From: Bradyrhizobium sp. CCBAU 51765
Lineage (GTDB): Bacteria > Pseudomonadota > Alphaproteobacteria > Rhizobiales > Xanthobacteraceae
Reading direction: 5' to 3'
DNA: 64,000 nucleotides
Assembly: GCF_015291725.1 (NCBI RefSeq)
Contig: NZ_CP030038.1
Span: forward strand, 2,159,001 to 2,223,000
Shown: positions 24,993 to 34,070 of the stretch, piece after piece
Layout of the letters: every line of letters starts with the position of its first letter
How positions within the stretch are numbered: position 1 is the stretch's first letter
Translations under genes and position numbers: made by a program
Notes under the pieces: generated by a model
What the model was told of the DNA's origin: nothing
Databases searched by the model: none
Seen by the model: only the letters and a program-made list of their open reading frames with translations

Positions 24993-25820
24993 TTGAGGAG
25001 ATTCACTCTGGCGGAAGGCGCCGGCTCGTTCGTGTTTCACGATGATGGCGCGGTCCCGTCGCCACGATCGATGCGGGTCTTCTCGTTCTGCCCCGGATCG
25101 AGTCATCGGCACACGCGCATCATCATGGCGATGCACGGCGTCGATCGCGCTGCCGCGGAGTTTCGCGATCTGCTCGCACCTCAGGCCGAACGCAATGGGC
25201 AGATCGTGCTGGTTCCGGAGTTCGATCCGGATCAGTTCCCGGGTGTCCACGCCTACAATTTCGGGGGCGTGCGGCTGCCGCCGCCCGACAACTCGGTTCT
25301 GCCGCGCGATCATTGGAATTTCGGGGTGATCGACCGGCTATTTCATCATGTTCGGCATGCGATCGGGTCGAGCCGAGACAGCTTCGGCCTGTTCGGTAAC
25401 TCCGCGGGTGCCCAGTTTGTCCTGCGCTATCTCGCGCTCAACGAGGCCGCGTCCGTCGATCTCGCCGTTGCCGCCAATTGCGGATGCTACATGCTGCCGA
25501 ATCTCACCAAGGACTATCCGGATGGCATGGGAGGGATCGGCCTCGACGAAGGTCATCTGCGCAGATATCTGGCGCGCCCGCTTGTCATCCTGCTGGGCGA
25601 TGCCGACAACGATCCGGACGCCCCCGATCTACCGCGCTGGGACGAGGCGATGGCCCAAGGGCCTCACCGTCTTGCGCGTGGTCTCTGGCATTTCGAGCAC
25701 TGCAAGGAGTTGGCCGGGCGCCTTGGCGGAACGCTGGGCTGGAAGCTCGAAATCGCGCCTGGCGCCGGGCACGTCGATCAGCAAATCTACGATCAGGGCG
25801 CGATCATCCTGAACCGCTGA
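24993..25820 (+). CDS. Alpha/beta hydrolase
   Basis: A 275-residue cytoplasmic hydrolase. The nucleophile elbow is FGNSAGAQFV (GxSxG type), the acid is probably in ILLGDADNDPDAP, and the histidine in PGAGHVDQQ, giving a full triad in order. The oxyanion-side loop is IIMAMHGVDR. The class resembles esterase/PHB-depolymerase relatives; the substrate is unknown. I chose TTG at 24993 because GGGGAGG (24979-24985) lies seven bases upstream, the best Shine-Dalgarno in the area; the frame stays open upstream to 24939. It converges with uvrD, leaving only 13 bases. Confidence 0.78.
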   Translation: MRRFTLAEGAGSFVFHDDGAVPSPRSMRVFSFCPGSSHRHTRIIMAMHGVDRAAAEFRDLLAPQAERNGQIVLVPEFDPDQFPGVHAYNFGGVRLPPPDNSVLPRDHWNFGVIDRLFHHVRHAIGSSRDSFGLFGNSAGAQFVLRYLALNEAASVDLAVAANCGCYMLPNLTKDYPDGMGGIGLDEGHLRRYLARPLVILLGDADNDPDAPDLPRWDEAMAQGPHRLARGLWHFEHCKELAGRLGGTLGWKLEIAPGAGHVDQQIYDQGAIILNR

Positions 25821-25833
25821 GCGGAAAGGCTGT

Positions 25834-28377
25834 TCACGCCCTTTGCACGAAACTGTCCACGACCTTCTTCTCGCCGGCCTTGTCGAAGGCGATGGTGAGC
25901 TTGTTGCCGTCGATCTTGGTGACGCGGCCGTAGCCGAATTTCTGGTGGAAGACGCGGTCGGACAGCGAGAATTCCGAGGTGGTGCCGGTCGACTTGGCGA
26001 CCAGCTCGCCCTCGATGGTCAGGGGACCGCGGCGGCGCGAGGAGAAGCTGCCGAAATCGGGGCCGGCCGATGAGGAGGATGAGAACGTCGCGGCCTCTTC
26101 CTCGAAGCCGCCGCTTCGGCCGCCGCCATTGCGGCCGCCGCCGCGGTTGCGGTTGGCTTGGGCGCGCTGCCAGCCCGGCGTCGAATAGCTGGAGCCGAAC
26201 GCCTCCATGTCGTCGAAGCGCGAGGCGCCGTAGCCGCCGGTGCCGCCCCAGGCCGAGCCGCCCTTGGATTCCGTGATCTCGACATTGGCCGCCGGCAATT
26301 CGTCGAGGAAGCGCGACGGGATCGTGGTCGACCAGGTGCCGTGGATGCGCCGGTTGGTCGCGAAGTAGATCTTTGCGCGGCGGCGGGCGCGGGTGAGGCC
26401 GACATGGCCGAGCCTGCGCTCCTCCTCGAGGCCGGCGCGGCCCTGTTCGTCCAGCGTGCGCTGGCTCGGGAACAAGCCTTCCTCCCAACCCGGCAGGAAT
26501 ACGTTGTCGAATTCGAGGCCCTTGGCCGAATGCAGCGTCATCAGCGACACCGCGTCGTCCTCGGCGCCGCCCTCACGGTCCATCACCAGCGAGATGTGCT
26601 CCAGGAAACCTTGCAGGTTCTCGAACTCCTCCATCGAGCGCACGAGCTCTTTCAGGTTCTCCAGCCGGCCCGCCGCGTCCGCCGAGCGGTCCTTCTGCCA
26701 CATCTCGGTATAGCCGCTCTCGTCGAGCACGATCTGGGCGAGGTCGGTGTGCGCGGTGACTTCGCGCTGGGCGCGCCAGCGGTCGAACTGGGCGACGAGG
26801 TCGCGCAAGCTTCCGCGCGCCTTCGGTTTCAGCTCGTCGGTCTCGACCACCGCGCGCGCTGCTTCGAACAAGGGAATGCGGCGCTTGCGGGCATGGTCGT
26901 GCAGCATCTGCACGGTGGCATCGCCAAGGCCGCGCTTCGGCGTATTGACGATGCGCTCGAAGGCGAGGTCGTCGGCCGGCGAATTGATGACGCGCAGATA
27001 CGCCAGCGCGTCGCGGATTTCCGCGCGCTCGTAGAAGCGCGGGCCGCCGATGACGCGATAGGGCAGGCCGAGCGTGACAAAGCGGTCTTCGAATTCGCGC
27101 ATCTGGTAGGAAGCGCGCACCAGGATCGCGATTTCGTTGAGCTTCTCGCCCTGGCGCTGCAGCTGCTCGATCTCCTCGCCGATCCCGCGGGCTTCCTCTT
27201 CGGAATCCCAGGAGCCCGTCACCGTGACCTTCTCGCCGTCCTGATCCTCGGTGCGCAGCGTCTTGCCGAGCCGGCCTTCGTTGTGCGCGATCAGATGCGA
27301 GGCGGCGGCGAGGATGTGGCCGGTCGAGCGATAGTTGCGCTCCAGGCGAATGACCTTGGCGCCGGGGAAGTCGTGGTCGAAGCGCAGGATGTTGTCGACC
27401 TCGGCGCCGCGCCAGCCATAGATCGACTGGTCGTCGTCGCCGACGCAGCAGATGTTTTTCAGCCTCGCAGCGGCTGGCGCCAATGCTTGTGCCGCTATGG
27501 CCGCGTCCGTGCTGGGGTCATCGATCGCGTCCGGAGCAGCCGCGACTGGCAGCGCTGGCTGCGAAGGCGCCTGCGACAGCAGCCGCAGCCAAAGATATTG
27601 CGCGACGTTGGTGTCCTGGTACTCGTCGACCAGGATGTATTTGAAGCGCTGCTGATACTGCCTGAGGATGTCAGGGTGCTCGCGGAAGATCCGGATGTTC
27701 TCCAGCAGGAGGTCGCCGAAATCGGCCGCGTTCAGGATCTTCAGCCGCTCCTGGTAGCTCGCATAGAGCTTGCCGCCCTTGCCATTGGCGAAGACGGCGG
27801 CCTCGCCCGAGGGCACCTGCGACGGCATCAGGCCGCGGTTCTTCCAGCCGTCGATCAGGCCGGCCAGCATCCGTGCCGGCCAGCGCTTGTCGTCGATGTT
27901 CTCGGCCTGCAGCAGCTGCTTGAGCAGCCGGACCTGGTCGTCCACGTCGAGCACGGTGAAGTTCGACTTGAGCTGCGCCAGCTCGGCATGGAAACGCAGG
28001 ATGCGGCCGCCGATGGAGTGGAAGGTGCCGAGCCACGGCATGCCCTCGACGGCATGGCCGAGCATCTGGCCGAGCCGGTGCTTCATCTCGCGCGCGGCCT
28101 TGTTGGTGAAGGTCACCGACAGGATCTCGGCGGGGCGGGCGCGGCCCTGGCTCAGGATGTGGGCGATGCGCGTGGTCAGGACGCGCGTCTTGCCGGTGCC
28201 GGCGCCGGCCAGCACGAGAACCGGGCCGTCCAGCGTCTCCACGGCCTCACGCTGCTCAGGATTGAGCCCGGAGAGGTATTTCGGGCCCACCGAGGCGCGC
28301 GCACGCGCGGCGATGCCGCCGGCTGCGGGCTGGTGGTCGGGGACATTCTGGGACGTGATCTTGCTCGGCTCTGTCAT
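25834..28377 (-). CDS. uvrD: ATP-dependent DNA helicase UvrD/PcrA
   Basis: A superfamily 1A 3'-5' helicase for nucleotide excision and mismatch repair. Walker A is GAGTGKT (58-64), with motif Ia ([12 protein letters not shown]), motif II ([10 protein letters not shown]), motif III ([15 protein letters not shown]), motif IV (LERNYRS), motif V ([15 protein letters not shown]) and motif VI ([11 protein letters not shown]). An Ala/Pro-rich insert of about 45 residues sits between motifs II and III. The C-terminal linker is Gly/Arg/Ser-rich, followed by a Tudor-like end ([16 protein letters not shown]). The 847-residue length is above the usual 720-ish because of these additions. The ATG at 28377 (MTEPSK) is chosen over 28395. 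Confidence 0.95.
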   Translation of the reverse strand: MTEPSKITSQNVPDHQPAAGGIAARARASVGPKYLSGLNPEQREAVETLDGPVLVLAGAGTGKTRVLTTRIAHILSQGRARPAEILSVTFTNKAAREMKHRLGQMLGHAVEGMPWLGTFHSIGGRILRFHAELAQLKSNFTVLDVDDQVRLLKQLLQAENIDDKRWPARMLAGLIDGWKNRGLMPSQVPSGEAAVFANGKGGKLYASYQERLKILNAADFGDLLLENIRIFREHPDILRQYQQRFKYILVDEYQDTNVAQYLWLRLLSQAPSQPALPVAAAPDAIDDPSTDAAIAAQALAPAAARLKNICCVGDDDQSIYGWRGAEVDNILRFDHDFPGAKVIRLERNYRSTGHILAAASHLIAHNEGRLGKTLRTEDQDGEKVTVTGSWDSEEEARGIGEEIEQLQRQGEKLNEIAILVRASYQMREFEDRFVTLGLPYRVIGGPRFYERAEIRDALAYLRVINSPADDLAFERIVNTPKRGLGDATVQMLHDHARKRRIPLFEAARAVVETDELKPKARGSLRDLVAQFDRWRAQREVTAHTDLAQIVLDESGYTEMWQKDRSADAAGRLENLKELVRSMEEFENLQGFLEHISLVMDREGGAEDDAVSLMTLHSAKGLEFDNVFLPGWEEGLFPSQRTLDEQGRAGLEEERRLGHVGLTRARRRAKIYFATNRRIHGTWSTTIPSRFLDELPAANVEITESKGGSAWGGTGGYGASRFDDMEAFGSSYSTPGWQRAQANRNRGGGRNGGGRSGGFEEEAATFSSSSSAGPDFGSFSSRRRGPLTIEGELVAKSTGTTSEFSLSDRVFHQKFGYGRVTKIDGNKLTIAFDKAGEKKVVDSFVQRA

Positions 28378-28622
28378 GCGAATCATTGGCCCCACGATGG
28401 CACCGCGGGGTGACGGAAGGGAGCCTTCTTAACAGGGATTGGTGCCTATATGGGGCGCCGGGGACAGGTTTTCCACGTGCGCGGCAGGCCGATTTGTTCC
28501 AGCGCCGGCCGCGAATTTCGCCCCCGCATGGGCCGGAACCATCGTTCCCGCGTCGAGATTGTCAGGACAGGTGGCGCGGCCAGCCGCGTCGACGCAGACA
28601 ACATCAAGACGAGGGTTTGACC

Positions 28623-28796
28623 ATGCTAGGCTGGGTTGTGACGTTTCTGGTTATCGCACTGATCGCCGGCATCCTGGGCTTCGGCGGTATCGCCGGCGCT
28701 TCGATCGAGATCGCCAAGATCATCTTCTTCATCGCAGTTGTCCTGTTCCTGGTCTCGGCCGTGGTCGGCCTCGCGCGCGGCCGCAACAGGATATAG
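28623..28796 (+). CDS. DUF1328 small membrane protein (YtjA-like)
   Basis: A 57-residue protein with two hydrophobic helices joined by a glycine-rich turn: [32 protein letters not shown], then [21 protein letters not shown]. This is the DUF1328 (YtjA) family of inner-membrane proteins, function unknown, often linked to stress responses. The length equals the family. A purine run (AAGACGAGGG) stands before the ATG. It is divergent from uvrD. Confidence 0.88.
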   Translation: MLGWVVTFLVIALIAGILGFGGIAGASIEIAKIIFFIAVVLFLVSAVVGLARGRNRI

Positions 28797-28800
28797 CGCT

Positions 28801-28900
28801 ATCCTCGCGGCGCATTCTTCGAGACGCCCGCCTTCGGCGGGCCCTCAGGATGAGGGCAGAGTGTGCGGCAGCGGTCTCGAAGGACGAGGCGCGCGCTCAG
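28801..28900. repeat. CGAGACGCCCGCC...GGCGGGC repeat between convergent genes
   Basis: TTCGAGACGCCCGCCTTCGGCGGGC (here 25 bases at 28818-28842, arms GCCCGCC/GGCGGGC) is followed by CCTCAGGATGAGG and, after 30 bases, GTCTCGAAGGACGAGG. Outer words are inverted (CGAGAC / GTCTCG). I recognise this as a word set common in bradyrhizobial intergenic repeats. It sits between DUF1328 and the thioesterase gene, which converge. Confidence 0.65.
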
Positions 28901-28934
28901 ACCGCGGCTATAACGCTGCGGCAGCGCTTTGAAA

Positions 28935-29441
28935 CTACCGCTTCGCGGGCATCGCCACGCTCCGGCCGATGCCCTCAGGCCGCGGCACCGCGCCGTGGGC
29001 CTTTGTGATCCCGGCGATACGTTCGCGGATGTCTGGCGGAAACGACGCGACGCGCCGTGCATTCATGTCCATGTGCAGCGACATGTTCTCGGACGTGGCC
29101 GACAGCCAGCCCTCGGTCGCGTGCCGCATCTCCTCGAACGTGTGCAGCCGCTTGTCGTCGGCCTCCAGCAGCCAGACGAAGATCTGCACGGGATCGCCGA
29201 GGTGGATCTCGCGCAAATAGCGCACGTGGCATTCGGCGGTAAAGGTCGAGCCGCCGCGCTCCTTCATGTAGGTCGGCCCGATCCCGAGCTCCAGCCACAG
29301 CTGGTCGATCGCGCGGTCGAACATCACGTTGTAATAGGCCATGTTGAGATGGCCGTTATAGTCGATCCATTGCGGCTCGATCTGCATGATCGAGGCGCGG
29401 AACGGCGCGGCTTCGGGCCTTGAGGCGGCAGTCTCCGGCAT
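28935..29441 (-). CDS. Hotdog-fold acyl-CoA thioesterase
   Basis: A 168-residue thioesterase of the 4-hydroxybenzoyl-CoA thioesterase-like class. The family start QWIDYNGHLNMAYYNVMFDRA is visible in parts (WIDYNGHLN, YYNVMFDRAID): the Asp/Asn-Gly-His segment holds the catalytic acid. A central helix is followed by ECHVRYLREIHLGD and the strand IFVWLLEADDKRLHTFEEM. Such enzymes release acids from CoA in the cytoplasm; relatives are found with carnitine degradation genes. The acyl group is unknown. It is divergent from the D-lactate dehydrogenase gene with 83 bases between. Confidence 0.82.
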   Translation of the reverse strand: MPETAASRPEAAPFRASIMQIEPQWIDYNGHLNMAYYNVMFDRAIDQLWLELGIGPTYMKERGGSTFTAECHVRYLREIHLGDPVQIFVWLLEADDKRLHTFEEMRHATEGWLSATSENMSLHMDMNARRVASFPPDIRERIAGITKAHGAVPRPEGIGRSVAMPAKR

Positions 29442-29524
29442 GTTTCCTTCCAGCTATGCGTCCGGTCGCTTGACTTGACCGGTTTTATGTCCTTTGCCAC
29501 GGTTCTTCTTTCGGGAGGAATTCC

Positions 29525-30949
29525 GTGGGTACGACCATCACCAATAATCCGCCGCGGCCGGAGCCGAAAGCCCTCGCGAGCACGCTGGAGCAGCTTGCCG
29601 CACGCTTCGGCAACCGCCTCATCACCTCGCAGGCCGTGCGCGAGCAGCATGGCCATACCACCACATGGATCGCCAACCAGCCGCCGGACGGCGTGGTGAT
29701 GGCGCAGGAGACCGCCGACATCCAGGACGTGGTGCGGATCTGCGCGAAAAATCGCGTGCCGGTCATTGCCTTCGGCACCGGCACCTCGCTCGAGGGCCAG
29801 GTCAACGCGCCCGCGGGCGGCATCTCGATCGACCTGCGCGACATGAACAAGGTGCTGGCGGTGCATGCCGAGGACCTCGACTGCGTGATCCAGCCCGGCG
29901 TCACGCGCAAGGCGCTGAACGAGCATCTGCGCGACCAGGGCCTGTTCTTCCCGATCGATCCCGGCGCGGATGCTTCGCTCGGGGGCATGGCCTCGACCCG
30001 CGCCTCCGGCACCAATGCGGTGCGCTACGGCACCATGCGCGACAGCGTGCTGGCGCTGAAAGTAGTGCGCGGCGACGGCGAGATCATCACGACCGGCACC
30101 CGCGCGAAGAAGTCCTCCGCGGGCTATGACCTGACGCATCTGTTCGTCGGCGCCGAAGGCACGCTCGGCATCATCTCGGAACTGACCATTCGCCTGCGCG
30201 GCATCCCCGAGACGATCGCGGCGGGCGCGGTGTCGTTCGAGACCGTGCACGGGGCCTGCCAGGCCGTGATCCTGGCGATCCAGACCGGCATTCCCGTCGC
30301 GCGCATCGAGCTGCTCAATGCCGCGCAGGTCAAGGCCTGCAATGCCTATTCCAAGCTGACGCTGCCGGAGACGCCGCTGCTGCTGATGGAATTCCACGGT
30401 AGCGAGATCGAGGTCGGCGAGCAGTCCAAGGCGTTCGGCGAGATCGCAAGGGAGTGCGGCGGCGGCGATTTCTCCTGGACCACCAAGCCCGAAGACCGCA
30501 CCAAGCTCTGGCAGGCGCGGCACGACGCCTATTGGTCGGTGAAGGCGCTGCGGCCCGGCGACAGCATCGGCGTGGTCGCGACCGACGTCTGCGTGCCGAT
30601 CTCGCGGCTCGCCGACTGCGTCAGCGAGACCGAGGAGGATCTCAAGCGCCTCAATTTGCTGTCGCCGATCGTCGGCCATGTCGGCGACGGCAATTTCCAC
30701 TGCTCGCTGGTCTGCGATACCAACGATGCCGAGGAGATGGCGCGGGGCGAGGAGTTCATGCATCGGCTGGTCGAGCGCGCGCAGGCGATGGACGGCACCT
30801 GCACCGGCGAGCACGGCATCGGCCAGGGCAAGCAGAAATATCTCAAGGCCGAGCTCGGCCCCGAGGCGCTCGATGCGATGCGGGCATTGAAGAAGGCGCT
30901 CGATCCGCTCAACATCTTCAACCCCGGCAAGATCGTGCCGGAGGCGTAG
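29525..30949 (+). CDS. D-lactate dehydrogenase (cytochrome) / FAD-linked oxidase
   Basis: A 474-residue FAD enzyme of the Dld/GlcD type that oxidises D-lactate or a related 2-hydroxyacid and passes electrons to the respiratory chain. The PCMH-type FAD domain (about 55-235) has GTGTSLEGQVNAPAGGISIDL (in parts GTGTSLEGQ, GGISIDL), PGADASLGGMASTRASGTNAVRYGT (in parts PGADASLGGM, ASGTNAVRYG) and GAEGTLGIISE. The C-terminal domain has GHVGDGNFHCSL and the closing TGEHGIGQGKQKYL with the catalytic histidine. The GTG at 29525 follows GGGAGG at a good distance. A glyoxylate/glycolate role is the main alternative. Confidence 0.9.
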   Translation: MGTTITNNPPRPEPKALASTLEQLAARFGNRLITSQAVREQHGHTTTWIANQPPDGVVMAQETADIQDVVRICAKNRVPVIAFGTGTSLEGQVNAPAGGISIDLRDMNKVLAVHAEDLDCVIQPGVTRKALNEHLRDQGLFFPIDPGADASLGGMASTRASGTNAVRYGTMRDSVLALKVVRGDGEIITTGTRAKKSSAGYDLTHLFVGAEGTLGIISELTIRLRGIPETIAAGAVSFETVHGACQAVILAIQTGIPVARIELLNAAQVKACNAYSKLTLPETPLLLMEFHGSEIEVGEQSKAFGEIARECGGGDFSWTTKPEDRTKLWQARHDAYWSVKALRPGDSIGVVATDVCVPISRLADCVSETEEDLKRLNLLSPIVGHVGDGNFHCSLVCDTNDAEEMARGEEFMHRLVERAQAMDGTCTGEHGIGQGKQKYLKAELGPEALDAMRALKKALDPLNIFNPGKIVPEA

Positions 30950-31097
30950 CGCACAGCGCCAGCCGCACCGACCCATGGAGATCGCGATGAAGATGTTCGA
31001 CGATCTCAGACGGCGCAGTTGCTGTTCTGCGCGATCCAGGCCGGCTGGATGCGCGAAGCCGTTCAGCGCGATTGCCCGGCGCTGTCGCAATAGATAC

Positions 31098-31120
31098 GGC
31101 CCGCGCGATGGGCGCGGGCC
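31098..31120. terminator. GC-rich hairpin between convergent genes
   Basis: A 9-bp stem (GGCCCGCGC / GCGCGGGCC) with a five-base loop. It lies between the 3' ends of the D-lactate dehydrogenase and the caspase-like gene and could serve both directions. There is no T run, as is common in this DNA. The 148 bases before it contain one small uncertain ORF, described under findings. Confidence 0.55.
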
Positions 31121-31144
31121 GGTGCGAGTTCATGCCGGAATGGC

Positions 31145-32614
31145 TCAATACCTGCGGTAGTCGCCGCGTGCCGGGCCGCCATAGCCACCCCCGTAGCCGC
31201 CGCGGCCCATGCCGATTCCGATCCCGATGCCGACACCCACGGCTGCGGGCGGGGGCGGCGGCGGGGCACGCTCGTAGACAACCACTTCGTCGGGCGGGGG
31301 CGGGCGGCGCGGCTTCGGCGGCGTCTCGACCACCTTGCGCTTCGGCGGGGTCTCGTCGACGCGCTTCTTGATGGCGGGCGCGACGGTCGGATTGACCGGC
31401 GTTGCCGGCGTCGAGCACGGGCAGGTCGGCGCCATCGCGACCGCGACGGGCGTCGCCGCGGCGGCCACGGGCAAGGCGTAGTTGCGGTTCTGGACGCGGA
31501 GCAGCAGCCGGCGCGCGGTTGCCGCGAGATCGCTGTTGTCCCAGTTCTGCAGATAAGCCTCGAACGAGGCGCGTGTGTTGATCGCGGTCGCGCGCTCCCA
31601 GGCCAGCATCTGCCGCCGGCGCTCCAGCACGGTGCGCAGGCGCGGCGTGCGGGCGTCCTGTGCGTAGAGTTCGATATAGGCCTGATAGGCGGGCACCGTG
31701 TCCTCGGTGATCACGAGTTCATAGGCGACCGGGGCCGGCTTGCCCTGCAATTCCTTGCGCCAGTCCTCGAGGCTGCGCGTGGCACTCGCAAGCGCCATTG
31801 AAGCTGCGCCTGGAAGGGCGGACGTCTGGACGCTGCTCTCGCCGAAGAACCTGAAGTCCGTGGTCAGCGACGAGCTCTCCCAGGGGATCTGCCGGCCGTC
31901 GGTCGATTGCGCCACGGCGACGCGGATGCGCTTGAAGACCTCCTCGATCGGCAGATTGGGCTGCTTGGCGATGGTCAGCGCAGCCGCGGTGTAGGGGCTG
32001 TCGATGCCGTTGCCGTCCTCGGCTTCGGCGCCGGGCGAGGTCGAATAGGAGATGAAGGAGCCGGGCGCGCCGGCCTTGGTGTCGACGATTGCAAGTCCGT
32101 GGCCGGCGCCGCTGAGCGCGGGGAACGGATTGTTGCGGCAGGCATCGAGCATGAAGATGCGCGCCCGCGTCGGCAGCGCGCCGAGCGTGTTGAGCAGGTC
32201 GTTCAGCCGCACGCCCTGGAGCGGAATGTCGGCCTCACGCTTGGGGTCGAGATCAACCGGTACCAGATAATTCTCTCCGTCGATCTGCAGGCCATGGCCG
32301 GCATAGAACACCAGCGCGACGGTATCGCTGCCGCTGGCGCCGACCTTGCCGGCGAAATCCGAGATCGCCGCGCGCATCTCGTTCTGCGAAAGGTTGGCCG
32401 CGGTGGTGACGGTGAAGCCGGCATTGCCGAGCAGCTCCGTCATGCCTTTGGCGTCGTTGGCGGCGTTGGGCAGCTCCGGCACGGCGCGATAGGCGGATTG
32501 GCCGATCACCAGCGCAAGCCGCGTTTCGGCGGCGGCGCCGGTCGGCGTCATCAATTGCGCGAGCGCAAGAAGACCGGATGCAAGCAGAAGATTGGAAAAG
32601 GCTGGACGGCGCAT
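31145..32614 (-). CDS. Secreted caspase-like protein (peptidase family C14)
   Basis: A 489-residue exported protease homologue. Signal peptide 1-30 (ending GAAAE). The caspase p20-like domain (31-260) starts with RLALVIGQSAYRAVPELPNAANDA (in parts RLALVIGQSAY, LPNAANDA) and has the catalytic H107 (FYAGHGLQ) and C159 (LDACRNNPF), so the dyad is complete. A helical repeat-like region follows (about 285-390). The last 100 residues are disordered: Lys/Arg/Pro-rich, then a Pro run, then GVGIGIGIGMGRGGYGGGYGG. The target is unknown; the tail may hold it at the envelope. Convergent with dld. Confidence 0.88.
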   Translation of the reverse strand: MRRPAFSNLLLASGLLALAQLMTPTGAAAETRLALVIGQSAYRAVPELPNAANDAKGMTELLGNAGFTVTTAANLSQNEMRAAISDFAGKVGASGSDTVALVFYAGHGLQIDGENYLVPVDLDPKREADIPLQGVRLNDLLNTLGALPTRARIFMLDACRNNPFPALSGAGHGLAIVDTKAGAPGSFISYSTSPGAEAEDGNGIDSPYTAAALTIAKQPNLPIEEVFKRIRVAVAQSTDGRQIPWESSSLTTDFRFFGESSVQTSALPGAASMALASATRSLEDWRKELQGKPAPVAYELVITEDTVPAYQAYIELYAQDARTPRLRTVLERRRQMLAWERATAINTRASFEAYLQNWDNSDLAATARRLLLRVQNRNYALPVAAAATPVAVAMAPTCPCSTPATPVNPTVAPAIKKRVDETPPKRKVVETPPKPRRPPPPDEVVVYERAPPPPPPAAVGVGIGIGIGMGRGGYGGGYGGPARGDYRRY

Positions 32615-33037
32615 GGTGTCACCTCCATCGGCAATGCGCGCGATGATGTCACTTTTTCTACGTCTGCGCCATGAGGCCGTCTGTGCGCTGGATCACGCAG
32701 AAGCAGCGGCAAAATGGGGCAGTGGTCTGCCAAAGGCGCGACATTGTTCCGAGGCAATCCATGTGAATTGCGCATTGATCCATGCTCCAATTGGATTGAT
32801 CCCGGCTCTGCGCGGCAGCGTGCTGCTCGCGCATCGGGCCGCAAGCCGATCCGCAACAATAATTCCGGAAAATTCTGACGTTTCGGCGTGCGCCCGCGCT
32901 GCTGATCGTCGCCACGCGCCACTCTGTGGCGGCCGGCCGCCATGCTTGCCTGTGCCGTCGCTTTGGCCATACAGTCCGTGCAACAGGCTGTGGCAACGAC
33001 CGCGGCGAACAAAAAACAATGTGGGAGAGACCGCACC
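32615..33037. other. Gene-free divergent spacer before the TRAP operon
   Basis: This 423-base gap lies between two divergent genes. It contains a 10-bp palindrome TCCAATTGGA (32786-32795) flanked by repeats of TTGAT, which could be an operator for the TRAP operon. No reading frame here has support; in-frame codons upstream of 33038 lack a Shine-Dalgarno. I see no repeat element. Confidence 0.4.
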
Positions 33038-34069
33038 ATGACCATCGTGCCCGTGAACCGTCGCGCGTTCATCAAGTCATCGGCGGCGGTTGGCGCCGGT
33101 CTCGGGCTCTCCCCCGCCATCATCGGCCGCGCCGAAGCTGCGACGCTGAAGCTGAAATGTTCCTCCTCGCTGCCGAACGATCCGAAATTTGCCAATGGCC
33201 GCGTCTATTACGACAATCTGGTCAAGAGCCTGAAGGCGAACGGGCTCGGCGAGCAGGTCGAGGTCGCCTTCTTCCCCGACAACCAGCTCGGCCAGGAAAT
33301 CGACGTCATCAATTCGGTGAAGCTCGGCGTGATCGATCTCATGGTGTCGGGCTCATCGATCTCGGCCAACTTGGTGCCGCTGGTCGGCACCTTCGATCTC
33401 GGCTTCCTGTTCTCGAGCTTCCCGCAGCAGACCAAGGCGTTCGATGCCGGGGCCGCCAAGCCGATCGAGGATGCGCTGCTCAAGGGCGGCAACATCCGCA
33501 TCATCGCCTGGGCCTATAATTTCGGCTCTCGCAGCGTGCTGGCGAAGAAGCCGGTGAAGACGCCGGAGGATCTTGCCGGCCTCAAGATTCGTACCCTGCC
33601 AAATCCCGTCATCACCGAATGCCTGCGCCTGATGGGCGCGGCCGCGACGCCGCTCGCCTTCGGCGAGATTTACACGGCCTTGCAGGCCGGCGTGCTCGAT
33701 GGGCTCGAGCACGACCCGCCGACGATTCTTGCCAGCAAGTTTTTCGAGACCGCGAAATCCTATGCGCTAACGCAGCACAATTTCTCGCCGCTCGCGATCT
33801 ATTTCAGCGACATGACCTACAGCCGCATGGATCCGAAGCTGCGCGAGGGTTTCCTCGATGCTGCCAAGAAGGCCGCGGCCGATACCCGTGCCCATGGACT
33901 CGCGGTCGAGAAGGAGGCGCTTGCGGCGTTGACCGAGAAGGGCGTGACGGTCGCCGAATGCGACCGCGAGGCGTTCAAGAAGCGCGTGGAGCCGCAGACC
34001 GAGAACTTCATCAAGGCGCGGCCCGGCTCCAAGGCCGTCATCGACATCATCCGCGCGACGCAAGCCTGA
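33038..34069 (+). CDS. TRAP transporter substrate-binding protein (DctP type)
   Basis: The periplasmic receptor of a TRAP uptake system for organic acids. A twin-arginine signal is present (NRRAFIKSSAAVGAGLGLSP, ending GRAEA), so it is exported folded. The binding-protein fold shows LKLKCSSSLPND, FFPDNQLGQEIDVI, LAGLKIRTLPNPV with the conserved Arg that holds a carboxylate, and GEIYTALQAGVLDGLEHDP. At 343 residues the size is normal. GGGAGA (33023-33028) supports the ATG at 33038. The permease gene starts one base after its stop codon. Substrate is likely a 2-hydroxy or keto acid, given the dehydrogenase downstream. Confidence 0.92.
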   Translation: MTIVPVNRRAFIKSSAAVGAGLGLSPAIIGRAEAATLKLKCSSSLPNDPKFANGRVYYDNLVKSLKANGLGEQVEVAFFPDNQLGQEIDVINSVKLGVIDLMVSGSSISANLVPLVGTFDLGFLFSSFPQQTKAFDAGAAKPIEDALLKGGNIRIIAWAYNFGSRSVLAKKPVKTPEDLAGLKIRTLPNPVITECLRLMGAAATPLAFGEIYTALQAGVLDGLEHDPPTILASKFFETAKSYALTQHNFSPLAIYFSDMTYSRMDPKLREGFLDAAKKAAADTRAHGLAVEKEALAALTEKGVTVAECDREAFKKRVEPQTENFIKARPGSKAVIDIIRATQA

Positions 34070-34070
34070 C

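Noticed and set aside
26158-28413. A 751-codon plus-strand frame across uvrD
   Set aside because: All helicase motifs are on the minus strand; this is a composition artefact of GC-rich codons.
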